Assembly (NCBI GenBank): GCA_033762625.1 | Contig: JANRLI010000005.1 | Coordinates: forward strand, 35,954 to 99,953 | DNA length: 64,000 nucleotides | Source: Alphaproteobacteria bacterium | GTDB taxonomy: Bacteria; Pseudomonadota; Alphaproteobacteria; UBA9219; RGZA01 | Direction of reading: 5' to 3' | Shown here: piece by piece, positions 51,865 through 60,391 of the stretch | Layout of the letters: every line of letters begins with the position of its first letter | Position numbering within the stretch: the first letter of the stretch is position 1 | Program-made: the position numbers and the translations under genes | Notes under the pieces: model-generated | Told to the model about the DNA's origin: nothing | Seen by the model: the letters and a program-made list of their open reading frames with translations, nothing else | Databases searched by the model: none

Positions 51865-52177
51865 ATTCCGGTTTTTACTCAAGTAGTAAGGTTAACATCT
51901 AATCTTATTACTTGGGTATTTACCAAATTTTATAAATAAAGACTTTTATTTGCCAGTATAGATTTAATTATTACTAGTATTAATTGACTATTAACCATGT
52001 TCTTGACTTAAAAGTTACCTGTTTATTACTGTAAAAACTGCATTTTTCTTCATTTTCAAAATACAATCATCTAATACTTTCAAATAAACCGTGTTATGGT
52101 GAGTTCTTATCAGGGGATATCGGGAATAACCCGAATTTGGAAAAACCAGACCCTGCGCGACGGAGGAGAGAAGTATT
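51865..52177. other. AT-rich intergenic region upstream of the two-gene unknown operon
   Basis: No gene is seen in these 313 bases, which are much more AT-rich than the surroundings. They hold a 15-bp imperfect inverted repeat (51876-51918), a direct repeat of GCCAGTATAGATT (51855-51867, across the pirin stop, and again near 51952-51964), several TTGACT hexamers at 51984 and 52003 that could be -35 elements, and a five-base-pair hairpin TCGGG/CCCGA near 52119. A promoter for the downstream operon very probably lies here, but no -10/-35 pair is convincing. Confidence 0.6.
51876..51918. terminator. Inverted repeat after the pirin gene
   Basis: TACTCAAGTAGTAAG pairs with CTTATTACTTGGGTA (two G-T type mismatches in 15) around 13 bases, 11 bases beyond the pirin stop. 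A few T residues follow. It may be a weak terminator or an operator for the downstream operon. Confidence 0.45.
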
Positions 52178-52585
52178 ATGGATGACGAAACACTGTTACA
52201 GACCCTAAAAAACGGTTTGATGATTGCAGGTCATGAAATGGGCCCCGTGGGTGACCACTGGCCGGCCATTCACGCCATCAGCAAGGGCATGGAAAAAGAA
52301 TTTACCCAAAAGCAGACCGATGAAGCGGTGCTTGGCGAGTTAGAATTCCATTTTGCAGATATACTTCACAGACTGGAAGAAAAAGCCAAGCAGGCAACCC
52401 CTGAAGGTCGTAAAATCATTTTAGAATTTGTCAAAGAGAAGTGGGAAGAATACTACTCCATCTTTGAGCCAATCGATGCAAAGCATATGCCCAAGTCGGA
52501 TGATCTTGTCGTTGAAGGCGTCAATGAATATTCAAACGTCAGCGCGGCATTCCATATTATCAATAATCTTGGAGTACGCTCATGA
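52178..52585 (+). CDS. Hypothetical protein, first gene of a two-gene operon
   Basis: A 135-residue acidic, helical, soluble protein that I do not recognise. It is Met/His-containing at the start (MIAGHEMGPVGDHWPAIHAI) and has a likely long helix at residues 55-95 (LHRLEEKAKQATPEGRKIIL). It has a near-perfect ribosome binding site, GGAGGAGAG, eight bases before the ATG, the strongest in the window, suggesting high expression. The stop overlaps the next gene's start (ATGA), so the two are translationally coupled and likely work together. Confidence 0.7.
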   Translation: MDDETLLQTLKNGLMIAGHEMGPVGDHWPAIHAISKGMEKEFTQKQTDEAVLGELEFHFADILHRLEEKAKQATPEGRKIILEFVKEKWEEYYSIFEPIDAKHMPKSDDLVVEGVNEYSNVSAAFHIINNLGVRS

Positions 52586-52908
52586 GTATTTTAAAAGGCG
52601 ACAGATGGGTTTTTGAAGCAAGAGAGCGTGGCCTGCAAGGCATGCTTGCGCAACGTGCGCTTGACTTGCAATTGTTGGAGCAGCGGTTACGTGCAGCGCC
52701 ACCTTCGGACAGAAAATTGGTAGCTCCTGAGGTTGCAGATGCCCGTTCAATTTCAACAGCAGGTGCAAACGATGTAAGGATCAGGAGAGCAGTGGCTGCC
52801 AAGCAGGCACCCCCAGTGCAATTGGATACAAAGCTTGCCGCAGTCGAACCACGTGTACCGGATGGAAACGGGCGCAAATTCACCCCAGGTGGCAGCGCGC
52901 CAGTTTGA
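52582..52908 (+). CDS. Hypothetical protein, second gene of a two-gene operon
   Basis: A 108-residue protein, unrecognised. Residues 1-45 form a basic, Leu/Arg-rich probable helix (GLQGMLAQRALDLQLLEQRL). The rest is Ala/Pro-rich and looks disordered, ending GGSAPV. There are no membrane segments. It is coupled to the preceding gene by a four-base overlap and followed by a strong terminator, so the operon is complete as two genes. The acidic-then-basic pairing is compatible with a complex between the two products, but there is no direct evidence. Confidence 0.65.
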   Translation: MSILKGDRWVFEARERGLQGMLAQRALDLQLLEQRLRAAPPSDRKLVAPEVADARSISTAGANDVRIRRAVAAKQAPPVQLDTKLAAVEPRVPDGNGRKFTPGGSAPV

Positions 52909-52928
52909 TACGCAAGGGATAAATATTC

Positions 52929-52957
52929 AAAAGAGGCCCTTTTGGGCCTCTTTTTTT
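52929..52957. terminator. Strong intrinsic terminator, probably shared by convergent genes
   Basis: AAAAGAGGCCC and GGGCCTCTTTT form a perfect stem around TTTT, followed by further T residues on the plus strand; the minus strand also ends in A/T runs. It ends the two-gene operon, and its last bases touch the ubiG stop codon at 52956, so it can serve ubiG as well. Confidence 0.92.
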
Positions 52958-53705
52958 ATGCGCGGTTTGGCGTGGCAGTGATGATGTAGTTCACATCGAC
53001 ATCAGCAGCATTGATAGAAAATGTGCCGGATAGGGGATTATAGCATAGGCCCACAATCTCATCCGTATTCATGCCCGCAGCGGAAAGCCAGCCGGATAAT
53101 TCCGATGGTTTGACAAATTGCCGCCAGTCATGTGTGCCACGCGGCAACCAGCGAAGAATATATTCCGCGCCGATAATCCCCAGCAAAAATCCCTTTGGAC
53201 TGCGATTTAGTGTTGAGAAAATCATCAAGCCGTTTTCCTTTAACAGCGTTGCTGCCTGTTTAACGAAATGCGCTTGTTCATCCACGTGTTCAATTATTTC
53301 CAACGCCAGCACCACATCATAGGTTTCTTTGGCAGCAACCAGCGCATCGACATCGGATGTGCGGTAAGTAACATTTACATTATTTTCCTGTGCGTGATGC
53401 TGTGCGGCGGCGATGAGTTTCTCGCTCGCATCAATTCCTGTAACACTGATTTTTTCTGGTGCGCCCCATTGCGCGAGTGGTTCGCTTACCAAACCTGCTG
53501 CGCAACCCATATCGAGAATGGTTATATGCTTCGGGTCTTTGAAATGTTCCGTGATTTTGCTTTTAATGTAATCCAGTCGCACAGGGTTCAGTTTATGCAA
53601 TGGCGCCATGGGGCCCGATGGGTTCCACCATTGCCCTGCCAATGCCGAAAAACGGCTGATTTCAGCATCATTAATGGTGGTGTTAACGGTTTTTCTTTTC
53701 GCCAT
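52956..53705 (-). CDS. ubiG: Ubiquinone biosynthesis O-methyltransferase
   Basis: A 249-residue SAM-dependent methyltransferase that performs both O-methylations of ubiquinone synthesis. Family marks: AGQWWNPSGPMAPLHKLNPV (the W-x-P-x-G-x-x-x-x-L-H-x-x-N-P signature) near residue 25, motif I ILDMGCAAGLVSEPLAQWGA near 64, VVLALEIIEHVDEQAHFVKQ, and RGTHDWRQFVKPSEL late. It is divergent from lysC with 91 bases between starts, a typical alphaproteobacterial arrangement. Confidence 0.95.
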   Translation of the reverse strand: MAKRKTVNTTINDAEISRFSALAGQWWNPSGPMAPLHKLNPVRLDYIKSKITEHFKDPKHITILDMGCAAGLVSEPLAQWGAPEKISVTGIDASEKLIAAAQHHAQENNVNVTYRTSDVDALVAAKETYDVVLALEIIEHVDEQAHFVKQAATLLKENGLMIFSTLNRSPKGFLLGIIGAEYILRWLPRGTHDWRQFVKPSELSGWLSAAGMNTDEIVGLCYNPLSGTFSINAADVDVNYIITATPNRA

Positions 53706-53796
53706 TTGGTCTGAACCTTGCCAAAACGCTTGCGTATTTCAATGGTCAAAGATAGGTTCTGCGCTTCTTAAAAACAATCCATATAATTGACGCATC

Positions 53797-55032
53797 ATGG
53801 CTACACTTGTTTTAAAATTTGGTGGTACCTCCGTTGCAAATCCCGAGCGCATTCAAAATGCCGCAAAAAAGGTAAAGGCGGAACTTGATCTGGGCCATAA
53901 GGTTGTGGTGGTCGTTTCCGCGATGTCGGGCGTGACCAACCAGTTGGTTGAATATGTGCGCACCATTACCCCTTCCTATGATCCATCGGAATATGACGTG
54001 GTGGTGGCTTCGGGTGAGCAGGTAACCAGCGGGTTGATGGCGCTTGCGCTCCAGCAGCTGGATGTGAAGGCGCGTTCCTACCAAGGCTGGCAATTGCCGT
54101 TTTATTCCAGCGACAAGCATGAAAAAGCGCGTATCGATGAAATCGGCACGGAGTTGATGAAGGAGTGCTTCAAGCAAAACATCACGCCGGTTATTCCGGG
54201 TTTCCAAGGTGTGACACGTAATAACCGTATTACCACATTGGGCCGCGGTGGCTCCGATACATCGGCAGTAGCATTGGCGGCGGCATTGAAGGCTGACCGC
54301 TGCGATATTTATACGGATGTGAACGGGATTTACACCAGCGATCCGCGCGTTGTGCAAAAGGCAAAGAAGATCAGCCGCATCGCGTATGAAGAAATGTTAG
54401 AACTCGCATCGTTGGGTTCCAAAGTTTTGCAAACACGTTCGGTTGAACTTGCCATGAATTACAAAGTACCGGTTCAGGTGCTTTCAACCTTTGAAACAAG
54501 CGTGGGCAGCGATTTGCCCGGAACATTTTTAACTGATGAGGACGCCATGATGGAAAAGCAAATGGTCACCGGTTTGGCACATAGCCGTGACGAAGCACGC
54601 ATTACCCTGACCAATGTGGAAGACAAGCCCGGTATGCTGGCGCGCATCTTTGGACCTTTGGCCGAAGCCAATATCAACGTCGATATGATTGTGCAAGCCG
54701 CATCCGATGACGGCAAAACCGTGGACGTGACCTTCACCGTTCCACGCGCCGATATCGTACGTGCAACCGAAGCGCTCACCAACAACAAGCAGACGATTGC
54801 CTATAAAGAACTGCAAACCAATAAGGATGTTGTGAAGATTTCGGTTGTCGGTGTGGGCATGCGTTCCTATGCCGGTGTGGGCCAGATGATGTTCAAGGCA
54901 TTGGCCGATAAAGGCATCAACATTCAGGTGGTATCAACATCCGAAATCAAGATTTCCGTGTTGATTGAAGAAGCCTATACCGAATTGGCACTTCGCACCC
55001 TTCATACCACCTATCAACTTGATGCAGCGTAA
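53797..55032 (+). CDS. lysC: Aspartokinase
   Basis: A 411-residue aspartate kinase that starts the lysine/threonine/methionine/DAP pathway. The kinase domain begins LVLKFGGTSVANPERI, with TLGRGGSDTSAVALAAAL near residue 148 and DVNGIYTSDPRVV near 180. Two ACT domains follow (ITLTNVEDKPGMLARIFGPL near 265 and ISVVGVGMRSYAGVGQMMFK near 348), so feedback control by lysine and/or threonine is likely. It supplies asd and dapA, both in the window. The next gene starts after three bases. Confidence 0.97.
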   Translation: MATLVLKFGGTSVANPERIQNAAKKVKAELDLGHKVVVVVSAMSGVTNQLVEYVRTITPSYDPSEYDVVVASGEQVTSGLMALALQQLDVKARSYQGWQLPFYSSDKHEKARIDEIGTELMKECFKQNITPVIPGFQGVTRNNRITTLGRGGSDTSAVALAAALKADRCDIYTDVNGIYTSDPRVVQKAKKISRIAYEEMLELASLGSKVLQTRSVELAMNYKVPVQVLSTFETSVGSDLPGTFLTDEDAMMEKQMVTGLAHSRDEARITLTNVEDKPGMLARIFGPLAEANINVDMIVQAASDDGKTVDVTFTVPRADIVRATEALTNNKQTIAYKELQTNKDVVKISVVGVGMRSYAGVGQMMFKALADKGINIQVVSTSEIKISVLIEEAYTELALRTLHTTYQLDAA

Positions 55033-55035
55033 GGC

Positions 55036-57852
55036 ATGACCCTTAGCTGGAATCAAATTCGCGCCAACGCCGCCAAGTTTTCTGAAGAATGGTGTGACGC
55101 GAAATATGAGAAAGGCGAAACGCACAGTTTTTATAATGATTTCTTTGAAGTGTTTGGCGCGAACCGTCGCAATGTGGGCGTGTATGAGCAAAAAGTAAAA
55201 CAGCTCAACGATAAAACCGGTTTTATTGATCTATTTTGGCCCGGCACATTGCTGGTCGAACAAAAATCCGCCGGACGTAATCTGGATGCCGCAAAACAAC
55301 AGGCGCTGGATTATATTGTTGCATTAAAGCCGAATGAAAAGCCGCGTTATTTGCTGTTATCCGATTTTCAAAATTTTCAATTAGTTGATTTTGAAGAAAA
55401 TAGTGAACACACATTCCATTTATCCGATTTAAAAAATAACATCCGCCATTTTGGATTCATCGCGGGTTATCAGCAATTAAAATACCGCGACCAAGACCCC
55501 GTTAACATCGAAGCTGCGGATTTGATGGGTAATCTGCACCGCTTGCTAGAAGAAAACGGATATGTGGGGCACAGCCTGCAATTATTGCTGGTACGCATTA
55601 TGTTTTGCCTGTTCGCCGATGATACGGGTATTTTCGATAAAGACAGTTTTTTGCGCTTCATTGAAGACCGTACGCAAAGCGATGGCGCGGATTTGGGCGC
55701 AAAGCTGGTGGAACTGTTTCAGGTATTGGATACCGCCAAGGATAAACGCCAGAAAAATCTGGATGAAAGCCTTGCCGAATTCCCATATGTGAACGGGCAA
55801 CTATTTGCCGAACGCATTGATACGCCTGCGTTTAATCAGGCAATGCGCACCGCCTTGCTGCAATGTTGTTATTTCCAGTGGTCAAAGGTTTCGCCTGCAT
55901 TGTTCGGGTCGTTATTTCAAACGGTGATGTTGCCCGCTGCGCAGCGCGCGCAGGGCGCACATTATACCAGCGAGAAAAATATTTTAAAAACCATCCACCC
56001 GTTATTTCTGGATGATTTACGCGCAGAATTTGAAACCATAAAGCAAAGCACAGGTACCCAGCGCGCCAGCCGATTGCAGAAATTCCATGAAAAATTGGCG
56101 AGCCTTACATTTTTTGACCCTGCCTGCGGGTGTGGAAACTTTCTTATTCTGGCATACCGCGAATTGCGCGAATTGGAATTGGAAGTACTTAATGAAAAAT
56201 ATCCGCGCAATAAAACCGGCGAACGCCAATTGGAACTGGATGTTAAAAAAATATCGCTGATCGATGTTGACCAGTTTTATGGCATCGAGATCGAGGAATT
56301 CCCCGCGCGCATCGCCGAAACCGCCATGTGGCTCACCGACCACCAGATGAATATGAAATTGTCGGACATGTTTGGCGAAGTGTTTGCCCGCCTGCCATTG
56401 AAAAAAGCCCCGCATATCCATGTGGCAAATGCGCTGCGCACGAATTGGGGCGATGTGTTGCCACCCGAAAAATGCAGCTTTATTTTGGGCAACCCGCCGT
56501 TTATCGGCAAAGCATACCGTGATGCAGGCCAACAGGAAGATATGCGTTTGGTCTATGGTGATGCGAAAGGCACATCTGATTTGGATTATGTAACGTGCTG
56601 GTTTACCAAAGCCGCCCAGTATATACAAAATACAAAAGCCCATGTTGCGTTTGTATCAACCAATTCTATCACGCAGGGTGAACAGGTTGCATTATTGTGG
56701 CAGCCTCTTGTTCAAGATATGCACATCAAACTGCATTTCGCCCATCGCACCTTTAAATGGACGATTGATGCAGATCGTGCGCAAGGCATGCGCATCGCAT
56801 CCGTATATTGCGTGATTGTTGGGTTTGGATGTGTTGATGTAGAGCACAAGAAAATCTACGAATATGAAACGGTCAAATCTGAACCGCATTTAATTACGGT
56901 AAATAATTTAAATCCCTATCTTGTCGACAGTCCATATATATTTGTTACAAATCGCTCAAAACCAATTTGTAACGTACCGGAGATATCTTATGGTAGCTTT
57001 GCGTTGGATGATGGGCATTTTACATTAGATCAAAGTGAATACGATTCTATTGTAAAGCAATATCAATCAGCAAAGCAATTTATGCCTAGATTTATTGGTG
57101 GCAAGGAGTTATTGCACAACATTCATCGTTACTGCCTTTGGTTGAATGAGGTCAGCCCAGAAATAATTAAATCTATACCACCGTTTATCGAAAAAATTGA
57201 GCAGGTAAGAAAATGGAGAAAACAAAGCAAACGAGTGACCACTGCTAAACTGGCAAACACACCTTCTGTATTTGCTGAAATCAGACAACCAAATACAGAT
57301 TACATCGCTATACCAACTCTATCTTCTGAGAACAGAGATTATATTCCAATAGATTTGCTTAAGCAGGACGTAATTGCCTCAAATCAGATTTATGTCATTC
57401 CGCATGCTACAAACTATCATTTTGGTGTATTAACATCAGCAATGCATATGGAATGGATACGCACAGTCTGTGGGCGATTGGAAAGCCGCTATCGATATTC
57501 CAGTAGTATCGTTTACAACAACTTCCCATGGCCCGATGTAAATGAAAAGCAGCGAGCGGAAATAGAAGCCAAGGCACAAGCCGTGTTGGACGCACGCAAG
57601 GAATTCCCGCAAAGTAGTCTTGCCGATCTGTACGACCCCAACACCATGCCGCCCGTATTGCGCAAAGCACATGATGCGTTAGACAAGGCGGTGGATAAAG
57701 CATACCGCGCTGCGCCATTTAAAAATGAACGCGAACGTGTTGAATTTTTATTCAACCGTTATTTGGAATTGACTGAACCGCTCACCGCCGCCCATGCGCA
57801 AGACCTTGCAAAACCTGCACCCAAATCAAAAGCCAAAAAAATCAAAGGATAA
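55036..57852 (+). CDS. MmeI-like type IIL restriction-modification enzyme
   Basis: A 938-residue single-chain restriction enzyme and DNA adenine methyltransferase, close in length to MmeI. The N-terminal PD-(D/E)xK nuclease has Asp65 in GFIDLFWPGTLLVEQKSAGR with Glu75 and Lys77, the same D-x9-E-x-K spacing as MmeI. A helical linker spans about 150-340. The gamma-class methyltransferase core shows motif I FFDPACGCGNFLILAYRELR near 358 and motif IV ILGNPPFIGKAYR near 485. The target recognition domain is about 620-830 and its DNA is clearly AT-rich. A conserved C-terminal helical bundle ends in a Lys-rich tail. It probably acts as a one-gene defence system. No separate specificity or methylase gene is present. 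Confidence 0.92.
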   Translation: MTLSWNQIRANAAKFSEEWCDAKYEKGETHSFYNDFFEVFGANRRNVGVYEQKVKQLNDKTGFIDLFWPGTLLVEQKSAGRNLDAAKQQALDYIVALKPNEKPRYLLLSDFQNFQLVDFEENSEHTFHLSDLKNNIRHFGFIAGYQQLKYRDQDPVNIEAADLMGNLHRLLEENGYVGHSLQLLLVRIMFCLFADDTGIFDKDSFLRFIEDRTQSDGADLGAKLVELFQVLDTAKDKRQKNLDESLAEFPYVNGQLFAERIDTPAFNQAMRTALLQCCYFQWSKVSPALFGSLFQTVMLPAAQRAQGAHYTSEKNILKTIHPLFLDDLRAEFETIKQSTGTQRASRLQKFHEKLASLTFFDPACGCGNFLILAYRELRELELEVLNEKYPRNKTGERQLELDVKKISLIDVDQFYGIEIEEFPARIAETAMWLTDHQMNMKLSDMFGEVFARLPLKKAPHIHVANALRTNWGDVLPPEKCSFILGNPPFIGKAYRDAGQQEDMRLVYGDAKGTSDLDYVTCWFTKAAQYIQNTKAHVAFVSTNSITQGEQVALLWQPLVQDMHIKLHFAHRTFKWTIDADRAQGMRIASVYCVIVGFGCVDVEHKKIYEYETVKSEPHLITVNNLNPYLVDSPYIFVTNRSKPICNVPEISYGSFALDDGHFTLDQSEYDSIVKQYQSAKQFMPRFIGGKELLHNIHRYCLWLNEVSPEIIKSIPPFIEKIEQVRKWRKQSKRVTTAKLANTPSVFAEIRQPNTDYIAIPTLSSENRDYIPIDLLKQDVIASNQIYVIPHATNYHFGVLTSAMHMEWIRTVCGRLESRYRYSSSIVYNNFPWPDVNEKQRAEIEAKAQAVLDARKEFPQSSLADLYDPNTMPPVLRKAHDALDKAVDKAYRAAPFKNERERVEFLFNRYLELTEPLTAAHAQDLAKPAPKSKAKKIKG

Positions 57853-57855
57853 AGT

Positions 57856-58860
57856 ATGACTCCCTATCTTTCCAAACTAACCAAGCGTGGCCGTGATTTC
57901 CTGGGCTCGGAGCTTGCCATTATGGGCGGCGCGATGACATGGGTTTCGGAGCGCAAACTGGTTTCCGCGCTTTCAAACGCGGGCGCGTTCGGTGTGATTG
58001 CGTGCGGTTCGATGAATACCGATTTGCTGCGCGCGGAAATAAAAGCAACCCGCGCGCTGACATCCAAACCGTTTGGCGTCAACCTCATCACCATGCATCC
58101 GCAACTGGATGCGCTTATTGATGTGTGTATCGAAGAAAAAGTTTCGCATATTGTGTTGGCGGGCGGACTGCCACCGGCAACTGCGATCACCCGTGCAAAA
58201 AATGGCGGCGCTAAAGTCTTGGCCTTTGCCCCCGCATTGGTGATTGCCAAAAAACTTATTCGCAGCGGCGCGGATGCCATCGTGATTGAAGGCATGGAAG
58301 CAGGCGGTCATATTGGCCCCGTTAGCACCTTTGTTTTAGCCCAAGAAATTCTGCCGCATATTACCGAAGTGCCCGTATTTGTTGCGGGTGGCATTGGTCG
58401 CGGCGAAGGCATGCTGGCGTTTCTGGAAATGGGCGCGGCAGGCGTGCAGCTTGGTACACGGTTTGTATGCGCGAGCGAATGTGTGGCTCATCCCAATTTC
58501 AAAAAAGCATTTATGCGCGGCGCGGCGCGTGATGCACAGCCAAGCATGGCGCTGGATGCCCGATTCCCGGTTATCCCGGTTCGCGCGCTTGCCAATGATG
58601 GCACACGCGCATTCATGGAAAAGCAGCGCGAAGTTATTGCCAAGTTTGATAAGGGCGATTTGGACCAAAAAGCTGCCCAATTGGAAATCGAGCATTTTTG
58701 GGCAGGCGCTCTACGCCGCGCTGTCGTTGATGGCGATGTTGATACAGGCTCTGTCATGGCTGGCCAAAGCGTCGGCATGGTCGATAAAGAGCAAAGCGTT
58801 GCCCAGATTCTGGCAGAATTGATGGGCGAGGCCGAAGCTGCATTGCTCCGCCGCGCATAA
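57856..58860 (+). CDS. Nitronate monooxygenase / 2-nitropropane dioxygenase family
   Basis: A 334-residue FMN-dependent TIM barrel. Family features: the N-terminal ELAIMGGAMTWVSERKLVSA, GAFGVIACGSMN, the glycine-rich GADAIVIEGMEAGGHIGPVS near residue 140 with the catalytic-type His, and the FMN phosphate site VPVFVAGGIGRGEGMLAFLE followed by GAAGVQLGTRFVCASEC. The same family includes FabK enoyl reductases, so that role cannot be ruled out without structure-based comparison. It starts three bases after the restriction gene stops, so the two share a transcript. Confidence 0.9.
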   Translation: MTPYLSKLTKRGRDFLGSELAIMGGAMTWVSERKLVSALSNAGAFGVIACGSMNTDLLRAEIKATRALTSKPFGVNLITMHPQLDALIDVCIEEKVSHIVLAGGLPPATAITRAKNGGAKVLAFAPALVIAKKLIRSGADAIVIEGMEAGGHIGPVSTFVLAQEILPHITEVPVFVAGGIGRGEGMLAFLEMGAAGVQLGTRFVCASECVAHPNFKKAFMRGAARDAQPSMALDARFPVIPVRALANDGTRAFMEKQREVIAKFDKGDLDQKAAQLEIEHFWAGALRRAVVDGDVDTGSVMAGQSVGMVDKEQSVAQILAELMGEAEAALLRRA

Positions 58861-58991
58861 ACTACAGCTTACCAAAAAAACGCTCCCGAAATGATGGACA
58901 GCCGCCCTTTTCCTTTGCTAAAACAAAGCGATGTGGTGATAATTTAGGCACGTTTTGGTGATTCAGGGTTTCCCACGGTTTGTAAGAGACG

Positions 58992-60320
58992 ATGACGCGT
59001 TCCAGTAAGCAGGTTTCGGTAAGGCAATTATCATTTGATATGACATCCACAAATTCACCCAGCCAGCAGAACGAGGAAAATTCAGCAGAACATTTTGCTG
59101 AAGTATCGGCAGCGAGTGAAGCGCTCGCAAAGGCAAGCGAAGCCTTGGATGAGTTGCGTGGATTGGCCGCAAAAGTAGAAGTGGATGGATTGGTGGTGGA
59201 TGCTGCCCATCTTCAAAAAGCGGGCGATGGACAGATCAACGAAATCACCGCGCCAAGCGTTGAAGAAGCACCGCCTGAGAAACCTGCCGAATTGCTTTCC
59301 GAAGTTTTGCAAAGCAAAACAGATGAAATAAAAAAAGCCGCCACGGTTCAACCTGTTGCCGCCAAACAAAAGGTTGGCGAAGTGTTGCGCGCTGCGCGCG
59401 AAGCAGCGGGGTATGCGATTGAAGATATCGCGGCGGAAGTAAAAATCAAACCGCAACATCTTCTCGCGATTGAAGAAAGCCGTTTCAATGATTTGCCTGC
59501 GCGCACTTATGCGGTGGGTTTTGTGCGCGCCTATGCCGGTACTTTGGGGTTGGATGTGGACGCGTTGGTAGCGGAAACACGGCGCGAAGTATCGCAATAT
59601 ATGCCGCAACGACAGCATCAGATGATCATGCCGGAAGCGGTTTCAGAGCAGCCCTTGCCGAGCTCGTCGCTGGTGGTTATCACCGCTGCACTCGCCTTTT
59701 TACTGTCTGCTGCTGGATATGTATTCACGCGTGACACATCGGTAACCGCGCCAACCCAGCCGCCAGCTATTTCCGCACAACACAAACCTGCTGCACCCGT
59801 TGCCGCAGCACCGCCGCCGGCTGTGCAACAGCAGGTTGTTCAGCCGCCGGTTCAGACACAACAGGTTCAACCGCAAATGCAGCAGCAGGTTCAACAGCCC
59901 GCTGCCGTTCCCCAACCAGTGGTGCAAGCTGTGCCGCATGAAGAACCCGCAAGTGTGGATACCGCAGATGTGGATACAACCCATGTAAGTTCCGGTTTTC
60001 TGCAAAAAGGATTGGTTGCTCCGGCAACGCCAACCGGCCCCGGAAAAGCCGCGCCGCCATCACGCATCAAGTTGAAAGCCGTTGAAGAAACGACCGTGCA
60101 GATTTTTGATGCATCAGGACGTATGGTTGCCGAACGTGTGATTAACAAAGGCGAAGCGTTTTATGTGCCTGATAAAGCGGGGCTGACTTTAGCAACGACC
60201 AATGCGGGCGCGCTGCACATGCAGATTGACGGGCGTGAAATGCAACCGCTGGGCGATCCCGATGAGGCGATGCATAATATTCCTTTAAATCCTGATAGTT
60301 TGTTGAAATATCTGCAATAA
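58992..60320 (+). CDS. rodZ: RodZ-like cytoskeletal membrane protein
   Basis: A 442-residue RodZ-type protein (start may instead be the ATG at 59040). A disordered acidic N-terminus of about 120 residues is followed by the HTH domain that binds MreB (VGEVLRAAREAAGYAIEDIA and ARTYAVGFVRAYAGTLGLDV, about 126-200). One membrane helix is near 223-245 (VVITAALAFLLSAAGYVF), then a Gln/Pro-rich periplasmic stretch and a C-terminal DUF4115 beta domain (about 355-415). It helps maintain rod shape through MreB and the elongasome. The long N-terminal extension is unusual. ispG follows, as in many proteobacteria. Confidence 0.9.
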   Translation: MTRSSKQVSVRQLSFDMTSTNSPSQQNEENSAEHFAEVSAASEALAKASEALDELRGLAAKVEVDGLVVDAAHLQKAGDGQINEITAPSVEEAPPEKPAELLSEVLQSKTDEIKKAATVQPVAAKQKVGEVLRAAREAAGYAIEDIAAEVKIKPQHLLAIEESRFNDLPARTYAVGFVRAYAGTLGLDVDALVAETRREVSQYMPQRQHQMIMPEAVSEQPLPSSSLVVITAALAFLLSAAGYVFTRDTSVTAPTQPPAISAQHKPAAPVAAAPPPAVQQQVVQPPVQTQQVQPQMQQQVQQPAAVPQPVVQAVPHEEPASVDTADVDTTHVSSGFLQKGLVAPATPTGPGKAAPPSRIKLKAVEETTVQIFDASGRMVAERVINKGEAFYVPDKAGLTLATTNAGALHMQIDGREMQPLGDPDEAMHNIPLNPDSLLKYLQ

Positions 60321-60391
60321 ATTGGCCCCCTTAAAGGCTAGCTTTTGCCCCTTTTTTGGGCTATATCAACGCGAAGAAAATAGGAAAATAA

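Noticed and set aside
52003..52040. Sigma-70 promoter from TTGACT at 52003
   Set aside because: No acceptable -10 hexamer is found at 16-18 bases. The promoter is probably in this region but cannot be placed.
56017..56643. 208-codon minus-strand frame
   Set aside because: It lies wholly within the MmeI-like gene, opposite its conserved methyltransferase motifs, and has no recognisable product.
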